From Streptomyces caatingaensis (lineage in GTDB: Bacteria; Actinomycetota; Actinomycetes; Streptomycetales; Streptomycetaceae), in the NCBI RefSeq assembly GCF_001187435.1, contig NZ_LFXA01000018.1:124001-188000 (forward strand): DNA of 64,000 bases. Reading direction: 5' to 3'. The notes under the pieces are model-generated. The model was not told where the DNA came from, made no database searches, and worked only from the letters and a program-made list of their open reading frames with translations. Shown here one piece after another: positions 57,214 to 64,000 of the stretch (positions are counted from its first letter, which is position 1; each line of letters starts with the position of its first letter). Position numbers and translations under genes: made by a program.

Positions 57214-58686
57214 TCAGCTCTGCTGGTCCGCCCACCAGCGCTTGAGCTCGGCCACGGCCTCGTCCCGCTCCATCGGGCCCTTCTCCAGCCGGAGCTCCAG
57301 CATGTGCCGGTAGGCCCGGCCGACCTGGGGGCCGGGGCCGATCTCCAGGACCTGCATGATCTCGTTGCCGTCGAGATCCGGCCGGATGGCGTCCAGCTCC
57401 TCCTGCTCCTGGAGGGCGGCGATGCGCCGCTCCAGCCCGTCGTAGGCGTCGGAGAGCGCCTTGGCCTTGCGCTTGTTGCGGGTCGTGCAGTCGGAGCGGG
57501 TCAGCTTGTGCAGCCGGTCGAGCAGATGGCCCGCGTCCCGCACATAGCGCCGCACGGCCGAGTCCGTCCACTCGCCGGTGCCGTAGCCGTGGAAGCGCAG
57601 GTGCAGCTCGACGAGCTTCGAGACGTCCTTCACCTGCTCGTTGGAGTACTTGAGCTTGGTCATCCGGGAGCGGGTCATCTTGGCGCCGACCACCTCGTGG
57701 TGGTGGAAGGAGACCCTGCCGTCCTTCTCGAACCGGCGGGTCTTCGGCTTGCCGATGTCGTGCAGCAGCGCGGCCAGCCGCAGCACCAGGTCCGGCCCGC
57801 CCCCCGGCTGGTCGCGCGGGGCCTCCAGCGCGATGGCCTGGTCGAGGACGGTGAGGGTGTGCTCGTAGACGTCCTTGTGCCGGTGGTGCTCGTCGCTCTC
57901 CAGCCGCAGGGCCGGCAGCTCCGGGAGGACCAGCGCGGCCAGGCCGGTGTCGACGAGGAGGCGCAGGCCCTTGCGGGGGTGGTCGGAGAGGATCAGCTTG
58001 TTCAGCTCGTCACGGATCCGCTCGGCGGAGACGATTTCCAGCCGACCCGCCATCTCCGTCATCGCGGTGACGACCTCGGGAGCCACCTCGAAGTCGAGCT
58101 GGGCGGCGAAGCGCGCCGCCCGCATCATGCGCAGCGGATCGTCGGAGAAGGACTCCTCCGGGGTGCCGGGAGTGCGCAGGATCCGCGCGGCGAGGTCCTC
58201 GAGCCCGTTGTGCGGGTCGATGAACTCCTTCTCCGGGAGGGCCACGGCCATGGCGTTGACCGTGAAGTCACGGCGGACCAGGTCCTCCTCGATGGAGTCG
58301 CCGTAGGAGACCTCGGGCTTGCGCGAGGTCCGGTCGTAGGCCTCCGACCGATAAGTCGTGATTTCGAGATCGAAACCGGCCTTGCGGCAGCCGACGGTGC
58401 CGAAGGCGATGCCGACCTCCCAGACCGCGTCCGCCCACGGCCGGACGATCTTGAGGACGTCGTCGGGCCGGGCGTCCGTCGTGAAGTCCAGGTCGTTGCC
58501 CAGGCGCCCGAGCAGCGCGTCCCGTACCGACCCGCCGACCAGGGCGAGCGTGAACCCGGCGTCCCTGAAACGGCGGCCGAGGTCGTCGGCGACGGGGGAC
58601 ACCCGCAGGAGCTCGCTCACGGCACGGCGCTGCACGTGGCTGAGTTCGTTCGTCGGCGTGGGATGGCTGTTGTTGGCATTCGGCAC
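57214..58686 (-). CDS. cca: CCA tRNA nucleotidyltransferase
   Basis: The 490-residue enzyme has the class II nucleotidyltransferase head: LVGGSVRDALLG, NDLDFTTDARPDD and DLVRRDFTVNAMAV. RNA-binding neck and body regions follow, then an HD domain (LAALLHDIGKPKTRR, FHHHEVVGA). It adds or repairs the 3' CCA of tRNAs. In mycobacteria the orthologue is annotated pcnA, but tRNA maturation is the accepted activity. The start is a GTG with no clear ribosome site; TACCCT lies eight bases upstream. Confidence 0.94.
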   Translation of the reverse strand: MPNANNSHPTPTNELSHVQRRAVSELLRVSPVADDLGRRFRDAGFTLALVGGSVRDALLGRLGNDLDFTTDARPDDVLKIVRPWADAVWEVGIAFGTVGCRKAGFDLEITTYRSEAYDRTSRKPEVSYGDSIEEDLVRRDFTVNAMAVALPEKEFIDPHNGLEDLAARILRTPGTPEESFSDDPLRMMRAARFAAQLDFEVAPEVVTAMTEMAGRLEIVSAERIRDELNKLILSDHPRKGLRLLVDTGLAALVLPELPALRLESDEHHRHKDVYEHTLTVLDQAIALEAPRDQPGGGPDLVLRLAALLHDIGKPKTRRFEKDGRVSFHHHEVVGAKMTRSRMTKLKYSNEQVKDVSKLVELHLRFHGYGTGEWTDSAVRRYVRDAGHLLDRLHKLTRSDCTTRNKRKAKALSDAYDGLERRIAALQEQEELDAIRPDLDGNEIMQVLEIGPGPQVGRAYRHMLELRLEKGPMERDEAVAELKRWWADQQS

Positions 58687-58894
58687 AACAGAAGAGGGTA
58701 CGTGGCCGGGGCCCGATAGACGTCCTCGATCGAGACCGCTGTGTGAGGCGCTTCATAAACCGCTCGTGGCCTGGCCGGCCCCGCCGCCGGTGATCATGTG
58801 CGGCGGTCCGCAGCACTTAGGCACAGCGCGCCTCGTTACCATTCGTGGACGCACAACCGACGACCACTGACGACGACGAGGGACGGGCGAGCGC

Positions 58895-61207
58895 GTGGCC
58901 GAAGCGGCAGAGTTCCAGGGGACGACACCCGCTCCTGCCGTCCGGCGGTTCCGGCACCTCGTGACGGTGCTCACCGGCCTGCTGGTCCTCCTCGGCATGG
59001 CCGAGCTGCCGTCCGCCCCCGCCGCGCACGCGGACGCGGGGGGCTCCCGCACGGTCGGCGTCTCCATCGACACCCTCACGCCGGGCGCCCCGACGCAGAA
59101 CGACAAGATCACGATCTCGGGCACCGTGACCAACAAGAGCAGGACGACGGTCACCGGCGGCCACGTGGGCCTGCGCACGGGCCCGCTGCTCACCACGCGC
59201 AGCGAGATCGACGACATCGGCGACCGGACGTCCTTCTCCCCCGGCACGGACGGCCCCGAGATCGGCGGCCACACCCAGAAGATCGGCAAGCTGCAGCCCG
59301 GCGTCAGCCGCGAGTTCAGCCTGACGCTGCCGGCCAAGGACCTCAAGCTCGACAAGGACGGCGTCTACCAGCTGGGCGTCTCCTTCTCCGGCCAGACCGC
59401 CGACCAGGGCTACGAGCGGGTGCTCGGCATCCGGCGGACCCTGCTGCCGTGGCAGCCCTCCGGCACCGACGGCAAGAAGACGAAGCTGACCTTCCTGTGG
59501 CCGCTGATCTCCAGCACCCGTCTCACCGGCCGCACCGAGTCGGACCAGCAGCAGACGCCGGTCTTCCCCGACGACGACCTCGCCGCGGAGCTGGCGCCCG
59601 GCGGGCGCCTCCAGCAGCTCGTCGCCCTCGGCAAGAACCTGCCGGTGACCTGGGTCATCGACCCCGACCTGCTGGCCACCGTCGAGGCCATGACCAAGCG
59701 CTACCAGATCCCCGGACCGGACGGCGAGGACGTCCCGGGCCAGGGCCAGGCCGTCGCCAAGCAGTGGCTCGGCCAGCTCCAGAGCGCCGTGGCCGGCCAC
59801 CAGGTCGTCGCGCTCCCCTTCGCCGACCCCGACCTCGCCTCGCTCGCGCACCGCGGCAAGAACGTCCCGGGCACGCTGGGACACCTCCAGTCGGCCACGG
59901 AGCTCGCCGCGACCACGGTGGACACGATCCTCCAGGTCAAGCCGCGCACCGACTTCGCCTGGCCGGTGGACGGCGCGGTCGACTCCTCCGTCGTCGACGT
60001 CGCCACCTCGGCCGGCGCCCACAACATCATCGCCCGCAGCGACAGCCTCCGGGAGCCCGACGGCTCCCCGTACGCCCCCACGGCGGCCCGGCAGATCGGC
60101 GGCGGGAACACCGCGATCGTGGCCGACGCCCGCCTCTCGACGGCCTTCGAGGGCGACCTGACGCGCGCGGGCGACGCCTCGCTCGCGGTCCAGCGGTTCC
60201 TCGCCCAGAGCCTCATGGTCAACAAGCAGGCGCCGGAGAACGAGCGGAGCATCGTCGTCGCCCCGCAGCGCGTCCCGACCACCAGCCAGGCCCAGGCGAT
60301 GGCGACGGCGCTCGGCGCCCTCTCCGACGGCCGCTGGACGGAGCCGCTCGACCTGGGGGACGCGGCCAAGGCCAAACCGGACCCGTCGGCCGGCCGCCAC
60401 GTACCCGGCACCGGCGCCTACCCGGACTCCCTGCGCTCCCAGGAACTGTCCGCCGAGACCTTCACGGCCGTCCGCGCGACCCAGGCGTCCCTGGACAAGT
60501 TCAAGGCGATCCTGACCTCCCCCGAGCGCGTGGTCATCCCCTACGGCAGCGCGATCATGCGCGAGATGTCCACCTCCTGGCGGGGCGACGCGGCGGGCGC
60601 CTCCGACTTCCGCGGGGAGGTCAGCTCGAACCTCACCGGCCTCACCCAGCAGGTGAAGCTCGTCGAGAAGTCCGACGCGACGCTCTCCGGTCGCAGCGCG
60701 ACCATCCCCGTGACCGTGAAGAACGGACTGCTCCAGGGCGTCACCGGGCTGACGCTGCGCCTGGAGTCCACCCAGCCGAACCGGCTGAAGGTGGAGAGCG
60801 AGCAGCCGGTGAAGATCGAGGGCGGGCACAGCCAGTCGGTCAAGTTCGAGACGCGGGCCTATGCGAACGGCCCGGTCAGGCTGCGGGCCCGGCTCTACAC
60901 CGCCGACAACCAGCCGTTCGGTGATCCCGTCGAGTTCACTGTGCATGTCACCTCCGTCACCCTTATGGTGCTGCTGGTCATCGCCGGAGGTGTTTTCCTC
61001 CTCGTCCTCGCGGGACTCCGCATCTACCTCAAGCGCAAGCGCTCGGGGAACCGCGAGCCCTCCGCGGACGGCTCCGGCGACGGCGGAGCAGACCCCTCGG
61101 ACGACGACGGGCCCGGCGGCGACGAGCCCGAGCGGCCGGGTGACCCGGCGGACAGCGGAAAGCGGAGCGGTCGGCCCTCCGGTCCGGGTGAGAAAGTGGA
61201 ACGTTGA
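58895..61207 (+). CDS. DUF6049 family secreted/membrane protein
   Basis: The 770-residue protein has an N-terminal signal or anchor (LVTVLTGLLVLLGMAELPSAPAAHA) and a large extracytoplasmic region starting with a beta-sandwich-like segment (ITISGTVTNKSRTTV). A C-terminal membrane helix (VTLMVLLVIAGGVFLLVLAGL) and an acidic disordered cytoplasmic tail follow. It sits between cca and murJ, a position shared with mycobacteria, which points to the cell envelope. The biochemical role is unknown. It starts at a GTG. Confidence 0.8.
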   Translation: MAEAAEFQGTTPAPAVRRFRHLVTVLTGLLVLLGMAELPSAPAAHADAGGSRTVGVSIDTLTPGAPTQNDKITISGTVTNKSRTTVTGGHVGLRTGPLLTTRSEIDDIGDRTSFSPGTDGPEIGGHTQKIGKLQPGVSREFSLTLPAKDLKLDKDGVYQLGVSFSGQTADQGYERVLGIRRTLLPWQPSGTDGKKTKLTFLWPLISSTRLTGRTESDQQQTPVFPDDDLAAELAPGGRLQQLVALGKNLPVTWVIDPDLLATVEAMTKRYQIPGPDGEDVPGQGQAVAKQWLGQLQSAVAGHQVVALPFADPDLASLAHRGKNVPGTLGHLQSATELAATTVDTILQVKPRTDFAWPVDGAVDSSVVDVATSAGAHNIIARSDSLREPDGSPYAPTAARQIGGGNTAIVADARLSTAFEGDLTRAGDASLAVQRFLAQSLMVNKQAPENERSIVVAPQRVPTTSQAQAMATALGALSDGRWTEPLDLGDAAKAKPDPSAGRHVPGTGAYPDSLRSQELSAETFTAVRATQASLDKFKAILTSPERVVIPYGSAIMREMSTSWRGDAAGASDFRGEVSSNLTGLTQQVKLVEKSDATLSGRSATIPVTVKNGLLQGVTGLTLRLESTQPNRLKVESEQPVKIEGGHSQSVKFETRAYANGPVRLRARLYTADNQPFGDPVEFTVHVTSVTLMVLLVIAGGVFLLVLAGLRIYLKRKRSGNREPSADGSGDGGADPSDDDGPGGDEPERPGDPADSGKRSGRPSGPGEKVER

Positions 61208-61253
61208 CGTGTCGTGGGGCCGGTCGGCCGCGGACGGATGAGGTGGGTTAGCG

Positions 61254-63431
61254 ATGAACGCGCCGTACGACGGTGACCGCGGCCAGGGTGCCGGGGGAGA
61301 CCGGCGGGACCAGTACCCGCCGGCCCCGCCCGGCGCCCAGGAGCCGCCGCGGCCGGAACCGTACGCCCAGGACCCCTACCTGCGCGACGCGTACGCCGCC
61401 GAGCCGTACCCCGGTCAGACCCCGGGCGGCCAGGCCCCGGCGCAGGGCGCGCCGTACGGGGGCGGCCCGCTCGTGCCCCCGCCCGGCCCCGTCCAGCCCC
61501 AGCAACCGCAACAGCAGCCGTGGCCCTCCGCGTACTCCTTCGACGACGCCACCACGCAGGTCATGGACAGCGTCCCCGGCGGCACGCCCGAGCCTCCGCG
61601 GCGCGACGCGTTCGCGCATCTCTACCGCGATCAGCAGCAGCCGTACGAGCCGCAGCGGCCGGCGGGGCAGCAGATTCCGGGGCCGGGGCAGTACAGCCCG
61701 CAGCCGACGCAGCCCGCCGTGCCGCTCTCCGAGCCGCTCGCGGCGGAGCCGCTGGACGAGCAGGAGCCCGCCCCCGCGGCCCCCGCCGCCAAGGGCGGCA
61801 AGGCGTCCGGGCTGCTGAAGTCGAGCGCGCTGATGGCGGCGGGCACGATGGTCTCCCGGCTCACGGGCTTCGTGAAGAACGCCCTCATCGTGGTCGCGCT
61901 CGGCACCGCGGTGCTCAGCGACACCTACACCGTGGCCAACCAGCTCCCCGCGATGGTCTTCTTCCTGACGATCGGCGGAGGTCTCAACTCCGTCTTCGTC
62001 CCGCAGCTGGTCCGTGCCATGAAGGAGGACTCGGACGGCGGCCAGGCCTACGCGAACCGACTGCTGACGCTCGTCAGCGTGATCCTCGGCGGCCTGGTCC
62101 TGCTCACCGTGCTGGGGGCGGAGTACCTCGTCCCCCTGATGTCGAACGACTTCGCCGACGACGCCGCGGCCAACTCCGTCACGGTGACCTTCGTCCGCTA
62201 CTGCATGCCCACGATCTTCTTCACGGGCATCCACGTGGTGATGGGTCAGATCCTCAACGCCCGCGGCCGCTTCGGCGCGATGATGTGGACCCCCGTCCTC
62301 AACAACGTCGTCGTCATCACCACCTTCGGACTCTTCATCTGGGTCTACGGCACCTCCGGCACCTCCCACCTGGACGTGCACACGATCCCGCCGGAGGGCA
62401 TCCGCCTGCTCGGCGTGGGCACGCTGCTCGGACTGGTGGTCCAGGCCCTGGCGATGCTGCCCTACCTGCGGGCGACCGGGTTCAAGGTCCGCCCCCGCTT
62501 CGACTGGCGCGGCCACGGCCTGGGCAAGGCCGCGAAGCTGGCCAAGTGGACGATGTTGTTCGTCCTGGCCAACCAGGCGGGCAACCTCGTCGTCACCCAG
62601 CTCGCCACCGCGGCCGGCCACGAGGCGTCCCGCCAGGGCCACCCCGGCACCGGCATCACGGCCTACATCAACGCCCAGTTGATCTGGAACATGCCGCAGG
62701 CCATCCTGACCGTCTCGATCATGGCCGCGATGCTTCCCCGGCTCTCTCGCTCGGCCCTCGACGGAGACGTCAGCGCGGTCCGGGACGACATCTCCCAGGG
62801 CCTGCGCACCTCGGCCGTCGCCATCGTGCCCGTCGCCTTCAGCTTCCTGGCGCTGGGCATCCCGATGTGCACCCTCCTCTTCGGCTCGTCCGGCGACGGT
62901 GCCCGTTCCTTCGGTTACACCCTCATGGCGTTCAGCCTGGGCCTGATCCCGTTCTCCGTGCAGTACGTCATCCTGCGCGCCTTCTACGCGTACGAGGACA
63001 CCCGCACCCCCTTCTACAACACGGTGATCATCGCCGCCGTCAACGCCTCGTGCTCGGCGATCAGCTACTTCGTCCTCCCGGCCCGCTGGGTCGTGGCGGG
63101 CATGGGCGCCTCCTACGGCCTCGCCTACGCCGTCGGCGTCGGCGTCGCCTGGCGGCGCCTGCGGAACCGGCTCGGGGGCGACCTCGACGGCGCCCGCGTG
63201 GTGCGGACGTACGCCCGCCTGGCGGGCGCCTGCATCCCGGCCACGATCGTCGGCGGCGTCGCCGCCTACGGCGTCGGGCAGGTCCTGGGCAGCGGCGTGA
63301 CCGGATCGCTCGCCGCCCTGGTCGTCGGCGGAGCCCTCCTGCTCGCCATCTTCTACGCGGCCGCCAAGCGCATGCGCGTCGAGGAGCTGACCGCCATGGT
63401 CGGCATGGTCCGGGGGCGCCTCGGACGCTGA
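61254..63431 (+). CDS. murJ: Lipid II flippase MurJ (MviN)
   Basis: The 725-residue protein has about 190 residues of Pro/Gln/Tyr-rich cytoplasmic sequence and then the MOP-superfamily core of about 14 helices. The core starts SSALMAAGTMVSRLTGFVKNAL and contains LPAMVFFLTIGGGLNSVFVPQL and ALGIPMCTLLFG. MurJ flips lipid II to the outer face. In M. tuberculosis MviN carries a fused pseudokinase domain; here the protein ends after the last helices (KRMRVEELTAMVGMVRGRLGR) and a kinase-like gene follows. The ATG follows GAGGTGGG. Confidence 0.94.
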   Translation: MNAPYDGDRGQGAGGDRRDQYPPAPPGAQEPPRPEPYAQDPYLRDAYAAEPYPGQTPGGQAPAQGAPYGGGPLVPPPGPVQPQQPQQQPWPSAYSFDDATTQVMDSVPGGTPEPPRRDAFAHLYRDQQQPYEPQRPAGQQIPGPGQYSPQPTQPAVPLSEPLAAEPLDEQEPAPAAPAAKGGKASGLLKSSALMAAGTMVSRLTGFVKNALIVVALGTAVLSDTYTVANQLPAMVFFLTIGGGLNSVFVPQLVRAMKEDSDGGQAYANRLLTLVSVILGGLVLLTVLGAEYLVPLMSNDFADDAAANSVTVTFVRYCMPTIFFTGIHVVMGQILNARGRFGAMMWTPVLNNVVVITTFGLFIWVYGTSGTSHLDVHTIPPEGIRLLGVGTLLGLVVQALAMLPYLRATGFKVRPRFDWRGHGLGKAAKLAKWTMLFVLANQAGNLVVTQLATAAGHEASRQGHPGTGITAYINAQLIWNMPQAILTVSIMAAMLPRLSRSALDGDVSAVRDDISQGLRTSAVAIVPVAFSFLALGIPMCTLLFGSSGDGARSFGYTLMAFSLGLIPFSVQYVILRAFYAYEDTRTPFYNTVIIAAVNASCSAISYFVLPARWVVAGMGASYGLAYAVGVGVAWRRLRNRLGGDLDGARVVRTYARLAGACIPATIVGGVAAYGVGQVLGSGVTGSLAALVVGGALLLAIFYAAAKRMRVEELTAMVGMVRGRLGR

Positions 63432-63540
63432 CCGGAGCACAACCTTCGCCCACCGCCGTGTGTCGTGCAGGGCGACGGAGTGTGGGCACAATTGTCTTGG
63501 CCGCGGACAGGGTGCAACGGACGGGGAGGCAGGAACGACG

Positions 63541-64000
63541 GTGGCGGAACGGAGCACGGCTGCCGTCGACGTGGCAAACAGCAGCGCCGCCAAGGCGGGC
63601 AAGGCCACGGCCGACGGCACGGAGGCCGGGAAGACCCAGAAGGACGTCGTCGGCGCGCGCGAGGACGACGGGCGCGCGGAGCGCCCTGCCGAGTTGCACA
63701 GCGGCCACAAGCTCGCCGGACGGTACCGCCTCGAGGAATGCGTCACCCGTCTGGACGGATTCAGTAGCTGGCGTGCCGTCGACGAGAAGCTGCGCCGGGC
63801 CGTCGGCGTCCACCTGCTGCCCGCCGATCACCCCCGTGCCCGCTCGGTGCTCGCCGCCGCGCGCTCCGCGGCGCTGCTCGGCGACCCGCGCTTCGTCCAG
63901 GTCCTCGACGCGGTCGAGGAGAACGACCTCGTCTACGTCGTCCACGAGTGGCTGCCCGACGCCACGGAGCTGACCGCGGTCCTCGCGGCCGGCCCCATGG
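63541..64000 (+). CDS. Protein kinase-like (pseudokinase) protein, N-terminal fragment
   Basis: Only the first 153 codons are present; the frame is open to the window edge. After about 50 low-complexity residues comes a kinase N-lobe: LAGRYRLEECVTRLDGFSSWRAVD, then VGVHLLPADHP, and a hinge-like YVVHEWLPDATELTAVLA. The glycine loop is degenerate, and the VAIK-type Lys is replaced by His (about residue 91), indicating a pseudokinase. It starts 109 bases after murJ and likely corresponds to the pseudokinase fused to MviN in mycobacteria. A GGGAGGCAGG precedes the GTG. Confidence 0.82.
   Translation, partial: MAERSTAAVDVANSSAAKAGKATADGTEAGKTQKDVVGAREDDGRAERPAELHSGHKLAGRYRLEECVTRLDGFSSWRAVDEKLRRAVGVHLLPADHPRARSVLAAARSAALLGDPRFVQVLDAVEENDLVYVVHEWLPDATELTAVLAAGPM

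Noticed and set aside
1..64000. Biosynthetic gene cluster, IS element, tRNA or rRNA gene
   Set aside because: No PKS, NRPS, terpene or lanthipeptide genes, no transposase or terminal inverted repeats, and no cloverleaf-like or rRNA sequence was recognised by eye; a tRNA scan would settle the last point.

Overview
The window is high-GC actinobacterial chromosome, almost certainly Streptomyces. Supporting signs are strong third-position G/C codon bias, many GTG starts, an SsgA sporulation protein, a fused CydCD, a DUF5326-type small membrane protein, FemX, and perfect GTTTCACGTGAAAC parS sites. No prophage, insertion sequence, CRISPR array, secondary-metabolite cluster, tRNA or rRNA gene was seen.

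The gene content and order match the conserved chromosome core near oriC. Reading right to left, murJ, DUF6049, cca, ino1, padR, a PonA-type PBP, a GT87 membrane protein, rpsF-ssb-rpsR-rplI and dnaB is an order shared, from memory, with the Mycobacterium tuberculosis and S. coelicolor oriC regions. dnaA/oriC is therefore expected beyond the right edge; this is inference. Three parS sites (37100, 57134, 57186) and a cluster of DnaA-box-like 9-mers upstream of dnaB (42893-43155) fit that position.

Layout. 1-5.2 kb: htpX (partial), a LLM-class oxidoreductase, a HAD phosphatase, an M23 peptidase, and an orphan GAF sensor kinase. 5.2-11.9 kb: the cytochrome bd operon cydA-cydB-cydCD, transcribed leftward from a Rex-type operator, with the kinase as its last gene. 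12-17 kb: hisC-like aminotransferase, LacI-type regulator, metallophosphoesterase, membrane protein. 17.1-19.1 kb: thiC under a TPP riboswitch. 19.1-22.5 kb: YibE/F-like protein, NfeD-like OB-fold protein and flotillin. 22.5-29.8 kb: ssgA, small membrane and cupin genes, LysR, Nudix, a PPOX-like protein overlapping a flavohemoglobin, and a HAD phosphatase. 29.8-41.1 kb: a regulator-rich stretch (MFS/MarR, GNAT/TetR, class V aminotransferase, beta-lactamase-like hydrolase, GlxA-type regulator, a frameshifted SDR, MarR/YceI, MFS/HxlR) with candidate operators in the divergent promoters. 41.2-46.4 kb: dnaB, MATE, rplI-rpsR-ssb-rpsF. 46.6-53.7 kb: cell-wall genes femX, an alanine-racemase-like protein, the GT87 protein and the bifunctional PBP. 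54-64 kb: padR-ino1, MFS, cca, DUF6049, murJ, and the start of a pseudokinase-like gene.

Most notable: (i) the DnaA-box cluster at dnaB; (ii) a parS site supplying the stop codon of a transporter gene; (iii) a 32-bp triplication at the overlapping 3' ends of convergent GNAT and TetR genes that appears to have created a new TetR tail; (iv) a racemase-like FemX neighbour lacking the catalytic Tyr; (v) an SDR broken by one missing base; (vi) a Rex operator with an extra half-site; (vii) a repeated -10-to-start spacing suggesting leaderless transcripts.
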